From Pseudomonadota bacterium (GTDB lineage: Bacteria; Pseudomonadota; Alphaproteobacteria; Rhodobacterales; Rhodobacteraceae), in the NCBI GenBank assembly GCA_027623875.1, contig JAQBUS010000107.1:1-5626 (forward strand): a stretch of 5,626 nt of DNA, given 5' to 3'. Below the pieces are notes generated by a model. That model was not told the DNA's origin, did not search any database, and was given only the letters and a program-made list of their open reading frames with translations. The translations under genes were made by a program, and so were the position numbers. Each line of letters begins with the position of its first letter. The first letter of the stretch is position 1. This document shows positions 1 to 5,488 of this stretch, piece after piece.

Positions 1-157
1 TAATAACCTCAATGTTGGTTATCTAGGACAGCCCCTAATTTTTTATTACAACTTACGTCGGTAGGGAACAAATAATTGTCGCTATTTGTCTAGCCACAAA
101 CAAAAACAAAGATCAACTCTCAGTCACTAACTATTTGTAAGATTAGGAGTCATAAGC
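1..157. other. Non-coding leader upstream of the corrinoid protein gene
   Basis: No convincing reading frame is visible on either strand. Positions 3-8 (ATAACC) pair with 17-22 (GGTTAT). A second weak hairpin (TAGG 24-27 with CCTA 34-37) is followed by a run of six T at 39-44, so the end of an upstream plus-strand transcript is possible, but the stem is too short to call a terminator. AATAAT at 71-76 resembles a -10 box but has no good -35 partner. I see no cobalamin riboswitch core. The stretch ends in AGGAG at 145-149, the ribosome binding site of the next gene. Confidence 0.5.
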
Positions 158-859
158 ATGTCTGAATTAGACGAGATTATATTATCTGAACTTAATGACT
201 CCGAGCTTGTTGAACAAATGTTTGACGATTTATATGATGGCTTAAAAGAAGAAATAGAAGAAGCTGTTAACATTTTGCTTCAAAGAGAGTGGGCACCTTA
301 CAAAATCCTTACAGAAGCTCTTGTAGGCGGAATGACCATTGTCGGAAATGACTTTAGGGATGGTATACTATTCGTTCCTGAAGTTTTACTTTCAGCCAAT
401 GCCATGAAGGGTGGGATGTTAATACTTAAACCCTTATTAATTGCAACCGGAGCACCAAGAGTCGGAAAAATGGTGGTAGGAACAGTTAAAGGTGACATTC
501 ATGATATTGGTAAAAACCTAGTTGGGATGATGATGGAGGGCGCTGGTTTTGAGGTGGTTGATTTAGGGATTAACAACTCAGTCGAAAAATATCTCGATGC
601 ACTAGAGCTTGAAAAACCTGACATTTTAGGTATGTCTGCGTTGCTAACAACTACTATGCCTTATATGAAAGTTGTTATTGATACCATGATAGAAAAAGGC
701 ATCAGAGATGACTACACAATACTTGTTGGCGGCGCCCCGCTTAACGAAGAGTTCGGCCGCGCTATCGGAGCAGACGCTTACTGCCGGGATGCGGCTGTCG
801 CTGTTGAAACAGCTAAGGATTTTATGGCTAGAAAGCATAATCAAATTCCTGCTACCTAA
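158..859 (+). CDS. Corrinoid (B12-binding) methyl-carrier protein, MtbC/MtaC/MetH-type
   Basis: This is a cytoplasmic cobalamin protein of 233 residues, the usual size for stand-alone methyl-carrier corrinoid proteins. Residues 15-100 form the helical cap domain (B12-binding 2 / MetH cap type). Residues 103-225 form the Rossmann-like B12-binding domain, with the signature D113-x-H115-x-x-G118 (H115 is the expected lower axial ligand to cobalt), S160 and G191-G192. In this family the bound cobalamin accepts a methyl group from a substrate-specific methyltransferase (methylamines, methanol, glycine betaine, methoxy compounds) and passes it to tetrahydrofolate or another acceptor. The substrate cannot be read from this protein. 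AGGAG at 145-149 lies 8 nt before the ATG and supports the start. A DUF1638 gene follows after 59 nt on the same strand with no terminator between, so co-transcription is likely. Codons over 731-800 are much more GC-rich than the rest of the gene. Confidence 0.93.
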   Translation: MSELDEIILSELNDSELVEQMFDDLYDGLKEEIEEAVNILLQREWAPYKILTEALVGGMTIVGNDFRDGILFVPEVLLSANAMKGGMLILKPLLIATGAPRVGKMVVGTVKGDIHDIGKNLVGMMMEGAGFEVVDLGINNSVEKYLDALELEKPDILGMSALLTTTMPYMKVVIDTMIEKGIRDDYTILVGGAPLNEEFGRAIGADAYCRDAAVAVETAKDFMARKHNQIPAT

Positions 860-918
860 AAGGAAAATCTATATAACATTCGCTTAAAAGTACCGACAAG
901 ATAGAATGAAAGAGAGTT

Positions 919-1551
919 ATGCCAAAACTTAAAGATTCTAATTTAACGTTTTCCGGTATCGAAATAATTAACAATCAAAAAGTGCTATTGATAGCGTGCG
1001 GCGCTCTAGCAAAAGAGATAGTATACCTTATTGACTTAAATAACTGGCAACATCTTGATCTAATTTGTTTACCTGCGATCTTGCATAACAACCCGGAGAA
1101 AATAACGCCCCTTGTTGTTAGCAAAATTAAAGAGAATCAAGAAAAATATACAAGTATATTTGTAGCTTATGCAGACTGCGGAACTGGTGGGGAATTAAAA
1201 AACGCTTGTCGTAAACTTGGAGTGGAAATTATTGCTGGGCCTCATTGTTATAGTTTTTATGAAGGAAATCAGGAATTTGAACAGCGTGACGAGATAACTG
1301 CATTTTATTTAACTGACTTCCTAGTCAGACAGTTTAATTCTTTTGTTATAAAACCGCTTGGACTGGACAAACATCCCGAGTTAAGGGATACATATTTCCG
1401 GCATTATGAAAAACTTGTGTATCAAGCGCAAACGAATGATCCAGAACTAGACAAGCTTGCTGAAGCTCACGCTAAAACTTTAGGCCTGAATTTTGAGAGA
1501 CGCTTTACAGGTTTTGGTCAACTTGAAATAGAGCTTTCTAATTTTAAATAA
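919..1551 (+). CDS. DUF1638 family protein, probable accessory of corrinoid methyl transfer
   Basis: This 210-residue cytoplasmic protein is recognised as DUF1638 (PF07796) from several motifs: the N-terminal LIACGALAKE segment (C27), YADCGTGG (84-91, with D86-C87-G88), GPHCYSFY (107-114, with H109 and C110), a segment around ITAFYLTDFL (126-135), and the stretch from KPLGLDKHPE (145-154) to about D174. C27, C87, H109 and C110 could form a metal or cofactor site; that is inference. From memory, members sit beside corrinoid methyltransferase genes in methanogens and in alphaproteobacteria, which fits the corrinoid gene 59 nt upstream, but I know of no established biochemical activity. There is no signal peptide or membrane segment. 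The start is supported by a purine-rich AGAGAG at 911-916. The 3' end overlaps the convergent sufE gene by 8 nt, leaving no room for an intergenic terminator. Confidence 0.87.
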   Translation: MPKLKDSNLTFSGIEIINNQKVLLIACGALAKEIVYLIDLNNWQHLDLICLPAILHNNPEKITPLVVSKIKENQEKYTSIFVAYADCGTGGELKNACRKLGVEIIAGPHCYSFYEGNQEFEQRDEITAFYLTDFLVRQFNSFVIKPLGLDKHPELRDTYFRHYEKLVYQAQTNDPELDKLAEAHAKTLGLNFERRFTGFGQLEIELSNFK

Positions 1552-1969
1552 AAGCATTTAACGCTGTAGAGTTAATTCGTTGGATCATGGCCCGAAGGCC
1601 ATTTGATCTTTGTGCAGAAAGATTCTCTTTTAGATTTAACCGTTCTAATTCAGCCATTACGTTTACCTGGTTAACATCTATTAACCTCAAACCATTATAC
1701 AAAGATCGCAATATTGAAATTAATCCAGAAACTATTAAAGCATCACTCTCCCCGTCAAAAGAGAATATTGAATTTTCTCCTTTTCCCTCGATAAAGCAAT
1801 GGATCCAAACTTGAGAAGCACATCCTTCCACTTTTGAGGACTCTACCTTAAGAGCAGTGTCAATTTTTGGCATCGCCTTACCTAGTTCTATAACATATCG
1901 ATAGCGGTCCTCCCAATCATCAAGGAATTCGAAAGTTTCAACGATTTCTTCAAATGAAGTCTGAGCCAT
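1544..1969 (-). CDS. sufE: SufE, cysteine desulfurase sulfur acceptor
   Basis: SufE receives persulfide sulfur from the cysteine desulfurase SufS, stimulates it, and hands sulfur to the SufBCD scaffold during Fe-S cluster assembly in the cytoplasm. The 141-residue protein has the usual length. It shows the WEDRYRYVIELGK segment (19-31), the active cysteine C50 in VEGCASQVW (47-55; it matches Cys51 of E. coli SufE), the DALIVSGLI...LYNG helix region (about 76-92) and the C-terminal S..RSNGLRAMIQRI motif. AGAGGAA (1976-1982, read on the minus strand) lies 6 nt upstream of the ATG. The gene stands apart from a suf cluster, which is common for sufE in alphaproteobacteria. It has its own likely promoter (1992-2020), is divergent from the lipoprotein gene, and overlaps the DUF1638 gene tail-to-tail. 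A C(UUCG)G hairpin forms in its mRNA near the 3' end. Confidence 0.95.
   Translation of the reverse strand: MAQTSFEEIVETFEFLDDWEDRYRYVIELGKAMPKIDTALKVESSKVEGCASQVWIHCFIEGKGENSIFSFDGESDALIVSGLISILRSLYNGLRLIDVNQVNVMAELERLNLKENLSAQRSNGLRAMIQRINSTALNAFI
1583..1608 (-). other. Hairpin with UUCG tetraloop inside the sufE mRNA
   Basis: On the minus strand GATC, a 2-nt bulge AA and ATGGCC are followed by the loop TTCG and then GGCCATGATC. This gives a 10-bp stem (1583-1592 with 1597-1602 and 1605-1608) closed by C-G around UUCG, the exceptionally stable tetraloop type. It lies within codons for the conserved NGLRAMI segment of SufE, about 40 nt before the stop codon. The plus-strand transcript from the DUF1638 gene would form the mirror hairpin with loop CGAA. 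No T-run follows on either strand, so this is not a standard terminator. Confidence 0.5.
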
Positions 1970-1991
1970 CTACCATTCCTCTAACACAAAA

Positions 1992-2020
1992 ATTATAGGG
2001 ATCTTAACAAAAAAGATCAC
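1992..2020 (-). promoter_or_regulatory. Probable sufE promoter
   Basis: On the minus strand a perfect -10 TATAAT lies at 1997-1992, giving an expected transcript start near 1985 and a leader of about 16 nt that contains the sufE ribosome binding site. The -35 is poor: at 17-nt spacing it reads GTGATC (2020-2015). An inverted repeat GATCTT-N7-AAGATC (2000-2018) fills the spacer and overlaps the -35. A weak -35 with a dyad on it is compatible with regulated rather than constitutive expression, but no known operator consensus is recognised. Confidence 0.45.
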
Positions 2021-2049
2021 TTGTGTCATAGTTTATGAGCATTTAGAAT
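2021..2049 (+). promoter_or_regulatory. Probable promoter of the small lipoprotein gene
   Basis: TTGTGT (2021-2026) and TAGAAT (2044-2049, five of six matches to TATAAT) are separated by exactly 17 nt. The expected start is near 2056, giving a leader of about 26 nt with AAGGG at 2066-2070 as a plausible ribosome binding site. A short perfect dyad TCATA-GTT-TATGA (2026-2038) lies in the spacer. The promoter is back-to-back with the sufE promoter. Confidence 0.4.
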
Positions 2050-2081
2050 TCAATCAAAAGCTTACAAGGGCACCTTAAGAT

Positions 2082-2537
2082 ATGTTTAAAAATATAGTTC
2101 TTTTTGCATTTATTTCTACAACAGCTTGTAGCTCTCTTTCCGAGGACTCCAAGAGATCAATGGCTCTACCTATAGATAATAAATTAGTTAACACGACGAC
2201 ACAAAATAACTTAGCATCTTTGATTGAACAAACGCCCGTCATTGAGAAGTTAGAAGCCGTCAAATTAAACCGCATACCTGAGGGTGCCATATTAGAGGTA
2301 ACCGGTATTCCCATAGCAAATGGTTACTGGGGTGCAAAACTTGTGGAAGTAAAAAACAAAGATAATTCTAAAATTATTTATGAGCTTAAAGCCAATCCCC
2401 CAAATCTAAGGCATAGTAAGGGAACAGAAAAATCACGCAGATTAATAGTTGTTGAAATCATCACAGCAAAGAGACTGAAAAAAATAAAATTAATTACCAT
2501 TATAGGGAAAAAGAACAGAATATCTATTAAACCGTAA
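2082..2537 (+). CDS. Small putative lipoprotein of unknown function
   Basis: The protein has 151 residues. The N-terminus has a short lipoprotein signal peptide: K3, a hydrophobic core at 5-11, and a lipobox ending T-T-A-C16. Thr at -3 is atypical but tolerated, and Ser at +2 would favour outer-membrane sorting under the E. coli rule. A polar linker rich in N, T and S follows (about 17-55). A compact domain follows from about residue 65, with EGAILEVTGIP (67-77), a GYWGAKL segment, a beta-strand pattern, and a strongly basic C-terminus rich in Lys and Arg. This pattern (a G-x-P turn, GYW, an x-x-PP then R-S-R step, and a final strand pair) recalls from memory a small uncharacterised alphaproteobacterial lipoprotein family; no function is known to me. 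The start is supported by AAGGG at 2066-2070 and a promoter at 2021-2049. The 3' end overlaps rnd by 11 nt tail-to-tail. Confidence 0.72.
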   Translation: MFKNIVLFAFISTTACSSLSEDSKRSMALPIDNKLVNTTTQNNLASLIEQTPVIEKLEAVKLNRIPEGAILEVTGIPIANGYWGAKLVEVKNKDNSKIIYELKANPPNLRHSKGTEKSRRLIVVEIITAKRLKKIKLITIIGKKNRISIKP

Positions 2538-3705
2538 TAGTAGCACTTAGCTCAAACACGCTAACCGATGAACCCTTAGCGGTTAACCCTATCTCTCCCT
2601 CACATAAGCGGGTAGCAAGCTTGCCGAAAACATCATACCTCCACCCAGAAAGAAACGTCAAATTTCTTTGACCCCTAGCTAACTCATCTAGCTCAGATAC
2701 CGATGCTATTAATTTTTGTGAAACCCCGAACTCTTCGGCCTTTGCCTTTAATAGTACCCTGAGTAAATCTGCCAATGCTGCATTTATTTGCCTATTATCC
2801 TTATTGTCCCACCCTTTGGGTAAATCTTCTGTCGCACAATTGACCCCCTTAGATATGGATTTTAATATTCCCGCACTTACCACCTCATCCCGAAACTCTC
2901 TGATCTGAAGCCTTCCCTTTAATAAATCTTCAACACTATTCGGTCTTGAAGAGGCGATCTCAAGTAACACATCATCCTTGAATACTCTTGCTCGAGGTAT
3001 ATCTCTTTCTATCGCCAACAACTCTCTAAAGGCTGCTAGCTCTCTTACTACAGCAAGAAATTTCGGTGAATTACTCCGGACTTTGACTTTACGCCAAACC
3101 TCTCTTGGGTTCACGTCGTAAGTTTGATGAGATTGCAAAATATTCATTTCTTGGTTTATCCAAGATTGCCTGCCTGTTTCACTGATTTGAGCAGCAAGGT
3201 TTTCGTAAATATCACGTAAATGTGTAACATCAGCTAAAGCATATTTTTCTTGCGATGACGTCAAAGGTCGCCTTGACCAATCTGTAAAACGTGACGTTTT
3301 ATCTACGGATGTCTTAACAATTTTTTCCACAAGTTTTTCATAGCTTACTTGATCTCCAAAATTGCAGACCATTGCCGCAACCTGAGTGTCAAATAATGGT
3401 TCCGGGATGAAACCACCCAAGTTATAAATAATTTCAAGATCCTGCCTGCAAGAATGGAATACCTTTACTACAGATTTATTTTTTAAAAGCTCGAAGAGCG
3501 GTTCCAACGATAGTTCATTATCCCTGAGGGGATCAATAAGAACAGCGTCACGATCAGTTTTGCCTGGAACCGCAAGTTGGATCAAACAAAGCTTTGCATA
3601 ATATGTCTTTTCACGTAAAAACTCTGTATCTATAGTTACGTATGGAAAATTTCTGGCATAAGAACAAAAATCTTCCAACTCTTTAGTACTAGTTATAGTT
3701 ATCAT
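2527..3705 (-). CDS. rnd: Ribonuclease D
   Basis: RNase D is a 3'-to-5' exoribonuclease of the DEDDy class that trims tRNA and other stable RNA 3' ends in the cytoplasm using two metal ions. The 392-residue protein has the typical length. The exonuclease domain (about 1-175) shows motif I D26-x-E28 in TIDTEFLREKTYY, motif II D89 in FHSCRQDLEIIYNLG, and motif III Y155-x-x-x-D159 in KYALADVTHL, so all catalytic residues are present. An HRDC helical domain follows (about 211-290), with the recognisable ERDIPRARVFKDDVLLEIA run at 233-251. A less conserved C-terminal helical region closes the protein, matching the domain layout of E. coli RNase D. It starts 20 nt after the purN stop, with a weak AGAGAA about 8 nt before the ATG, so it is probably translated from the purMN transcript. 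The 3' end overlaps the convergent lipoprotein gene. Confidence 0.95.
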   Translation of the reverse strand: MITITSTKELEDFCSYARNFPYVTIDTEFLREKTYYAKLCLIQLAVPGKTDRDAVLIDPLRDNELSLEPLFELLKNKSVVKVFHSCRQDLEIIYNLGGFIPEPLFDTQVAAMVCNFGDQVSYEKLVEKIVKTSVDKTSRFTDWSRRPLTSSQEKYALADVTHLRDIYENLAAQISETGRQSWINQEMNILQSHQTYDVNPREVWRKVKVRSNSPKFLAVVRELAAFRELLAIERDIPRARVFKDDVLLEIASSRPNSVEDLLKGRLQIREFRDEVVSAGILKSISKGVNCATEDLPKGWDNKDNRQINAALADLLRVLLKAKAEEFGVSQKLIASVSELDELARGQRNLTFLSGWRYDVFGKLATRLCEGEIGLTAKGSSVSVFELSATITV

Positions 3706-3725
3706 AAAAATATTTCTCTACATAG

Positions 3726-4328
3726 TTAACTGTTACTTAAAATAATTTCTGTTTGATCAATAGCTGCAGCCGCAAATTTTTTTAAAACGAGTGGATAAAG
3801 AGTGTGCTCTAACTTTAACACCTTAGCAGCCAAAGATTCAGGCGTTTCATTCTTATCTATTAAAACTTTCCCTTGACCCAGTATTGGACCACCATCAAGC
3901 TCCTCAGTTACCTTATGAACGGTACACCCAGCCTCAAAATCTCCGGCAGAAATAGCCCGCTTATGAGTATTTAAACCTTTATACTTTGGTAAAAGAGAAG
4001 GGTGAATGTTAATAATTTTGTTTGCAAACTTCTTAAGAAATGACCGACTTAAAATATGCATAAAACCGGCTAGGCAAATTATGTCTGGGCTTGCCAAGGT
4101 CAACTCTTCAGTGATAGCTGCCTCAAAACCAAAATTATCTTTTGGGAATAAACCAAATTCTACAACAACGGCTTTTAAACCGATATTTGTTGCATATGTT
4201 AGTCCCTCAGATCCAGAAAAACTGGAAATTACAATAACTGGCCTCGCGGGATGTTTGCCAACCATGCTCTCGCATAGCTTAATCATATTTGAACCAGAAC
4301 CAGAAATAAGTATGGCAACCCTTTTCAC
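3726..4328 (-). CDS. purN: Phosphoribosylglycinamide formyltransferase (GAR transformylase)
   Basis: PurN transfers the formyl group of 10-formyl-THF to glycinamide ribonucleotide, the third step of de novo purine synthesis. At 200 residues it is of normal size. Visible features are the phosphate-binding loop GSGSN (10-14), LAGFMHIL (86-93), the catalytic N107 and H109 in NIHPSLLPKYKGL, and D145 in ELDGGPIL. These match the Asn106/His108/Asp144 triad of the E. coli enzyme. The start codon is GTG (4328-4326), and it overlaps the purM stop as GTGA, the classic arrangement for translational coupling. No independent ribosome binding site is needed or obvious. Differences from the E. coli protein include His91 where the conserved run is FMRIL and SSFSG where SN is usual; the active site is otherwise intact. 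Confidence 0.95.
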   Translation of the reverse strand: MKRVAILISGSGSNMIKLCESMVGKHPARPVIVISSFSGSEGLTYATNIGLKAVVVEFGLFPKDNFGFEAAITEELTLASPDIICLAGFMHILSRSFLKKFANKIINIHPSLLPKYKGLNTHKRAISAGDFEAGCTVHKVTEELDGGPILGQGKVLIDKNETPESLAAKVLKLEHTLYPLVLKKFAAAAIDQTEIILSNS

Positions 4329-5377
4329 TTTAACAGTTGGCCACTGTATTCAATTCTCGTACCTTCACAAACTTTACCTATTTTAAATACTGTTTCACCC
4401 GCATTAGTTAAAGAACTCATAACCTCTTCTTCGTTTAACTTATCAACTACAGCAACCATTCCTATTCCAGCATTGAAGGTCCTAAGGAGTTCCTGCTCTT
4501 CTAAACCCCCAATCTGTGACAACCAAGAATATACACCCGGGAGCTCCCAATTATCTAAAAAAACTTCTGCGGTTAGTTTTTCAGGAAGAATACGTACGAT
4601 ATTTTCTGTAATGCCTCCACCCGTAATGTGGGCTAATCCTTTAATTCTGTTAGATTTAAGCAATGGAAGGAGTGGCTTCACATAAAGCCTTGTAGCTATT
4701 AAAAGATCTTCTCCTAAAGATAGGTTTCCAAAGGGGGACGCTGAGTCCCAAGTTAACCCGGATAGTTCCACTATTTTGCGCACTAAAGAAAATCCGTTTG
4801 AGTGAATGCCGTTTGATGCTAAACCTATAAGAGAATCTCCGCTAGTAATGTCTTTTGGAATTACTCGTCCCCTCTCCACCGCACCGACCGCAAAACCAGC
4901 TAAGTCAAAATCATTAGTTTTATACAAACCAGGCATTTCAGCAGTTTCACCCCCTATAAGGGAACAACCAGATAACTCGCAACCTCTTGCGATACTTGAA
5001 ATAATTTTAGTTGCAGATTCTAATTTTAACTTCCCTGTAGCAAAGTAGTCCAGGAAAAAAAGTGGCTCAGCTCCTTGGCAAATCAGATCGTTCACACACA
5101 TAGCGACTAAATCAATACCAATGGCTGAGTAATTCTGAGTTTCGATAGCAATTAATAGCTTCGTACCAACTCCGTCGGTTGCTGCAACAAGAATTGGGTC
5201 TAAATAGCCCGCATTTTTTAAATCAAAAAGAGCTCCAAATCCACCTAAACCATCTACTACACCAGATCTTTTTGTTCGCATAGCAGCGGGCTTAATCGAT
5301 TCGATCAATTGATTGCCGGTCGAAATACTCACGCCAGCATCCGCATAGGTGAGTGATGTTTTATTTTCTTTAACCAT
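4325..5377 (-). CDS. purM: Phosphoribosylformylglycinamidine cyclo-ligase (AIR synthetase)
   Basis: PurM closes the imidazole ring of FGAM with ATP to give AIR, the fifth step of de novo purine synthesis, and works as a cytoplasmic dimer. The 350-residue length is standard. Family motifs in order are TYADAGVSI (10-18), GLGGFGALFDL (43-53), DGVGTKL (68-74, ATP/metal region), GGETAEMPG (142-150), SNGIHSNG (188-195), HITGGG (250-255) and FNAGIGM (301-307). The last has Ala where many homologues have Cys. The ATG is preceded by TAGGAAA (5386-5392 on the minus strand) at about 10 nt. It is the first gene of purM-purN-rnd. The 3' end shares GTGA with purN. Its upstream region also contains a divergent tRNA gene; I could not assign a good sigma-70 promoter, and no purine riboswitch is visible in the 5' leader. 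Confidence 0.97.
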   Translation of the reverse strand: MVKENKTSLTYADAGVSISTGNQLIESIKPAAMRTKRSGVVDGLGGFGALFDLKNAGYLDPILVAATDGVGTKLLIAIETQNYSAIGIDLVAMCVNDLICQGAEPLFFLDYFATGKLKLESATKIISSIARGCELSGCSLIGGETAEMPGLYKTNDFDLAGFAVGAVERGRVIPKDITSGDSLIGLASNGIHSNGFSLVRKIVELSGLTWDSASPFGNLSLGEDLLIATRLYVKPLLPLLKSNRIKGLAHITGGGITENIVRILPEKLTAEVFLDNWELPGVYSWLSQIGGLEEQELLRTFNAGIGMVAVVDKLNEEEVMSSLTNAGETVFKIGKVCEGTRIEYSGQLLK

Positions 5378-5431
5378 TAAAATTATTTCCTAGATAAAAC
5401 ACACCGATAAACTAACATAAAAGAAGGAGCA

Positions 5432-5441
5432 ACTCATGAGT
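5432..5441. repeat. 10-bp perfect palindrome over the micro-ORF start codon
   Basis: ACTCATGAGT is its own reverse complement, centred on the ATG at 5436. It lies about 55-64 nt upstream of the purM start on the other strand, so it could be an operator half or complete site for purM or the tRNA. I know of no regulator with this consensus and a single 10-bp palindrome can arise by chance. Confidence 0.3.
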
Positions 5442-5480
5442 ATACTTGACGCCTCCGGTATCTCTGATATTGAAGCCTAA
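5436..5480 (+). CDS. Possible 14-residue micro-ORF just upstream of the tRNA gene
   Basis: ATG at 5436 opens a frame for MSILDASGISDIEA, ending with TAA at 5478-5480, 8 nt before the tRNA. It is preceded by AAGAAGGAG (5421-5429), with AAGGAG 6 nt from the ATG, the strongest Shine-Dalgarno match in the window. The peptide is mildly acidic, with no signal sequence, no membrane segment and no run of regulatory codons, so it does not look like an attenuation leader. I do not recognise it. It may be a genuine micro-peptide, the surviving start of a gene replaced by the tRNA, or chance. A possible tRNA promoter -35 (CTTGAC, 5445-5450) lies inside it, which argues for an alternative reading of the same bases. 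Confidence 0.3.
   Translation: MSILDASGISDIEA
5445..5473 (+). promoter_or_regulatory. Weak candidate promoter for the tRNA gene
   Basis: CTTGAC (5445-5450) matches the alphaproteobacterial housekeeping -35 consensus. The -10 is uncertain: TATTGA (5468-5473) has the right spacing and only three matches to TATAAT, while GATATT (5466-5471) matches four but is too close. Either would start transcription around 5480, a few bases before the mature tRNA. If this is right, the 14-codon frame would be only partly transcribed from it. Confidence 0.25.
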
Positions 5481-5488
5481 CAAACTGT

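Noticed and set aside
24..44. Possible terminator: TAGG/CCTA stem followed by six T
   Set aside because: A 4-bp stem is too weak to call without knowing whether a gene ends just upstream of the window.
82..139. CTATTTGT repeated at 82-89 and 131-138
   Set aside because: An 8-bp AT-rich repeat is expected by chance and has no further structure around it.
301..307. Idea that the corrinoid protein might be a fragment of MetH
   Set aside because: It has its own ribosome binding site, a complete cap plus B12 domain, and a normal stop; the length fits a stand-alone carrier.
1587..1814. Plus-strand open frame opposite sufE
   Set aside because: Shadow of sufE, whose conserved motifs and C50 fix the true frame and strand.
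2041..2055. TTTAGAA resembling half of an Irr iron-control element upstream of the lipoprotein gene
   Set aside because: Only the left half matches; the mirror half is absent, and the bases are better explained as part of the -10 box TAGAAT.
2560..2588. TAACCG...CGGTTA hairpin and GGTTAACC palindrome after the lipoprotein stop
   Set aside because: A short stem with a long loop and no T-run, lying in the rnd coding sequence, so it is not a supported terminator.
4006..4386. Plus-strand open frame of about 126 codons opposite purN
   Set aside because: It lies entirely across the well-supported purN and the end of purM, has no family resemblance and no ribosome binding site; it is a shadow frame.
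5301..5377. Purine riboswitch or PurR-type operator ahead of purM
   Set aside because: The leader is short and shows no three-way junction core or recognised operator sequence.
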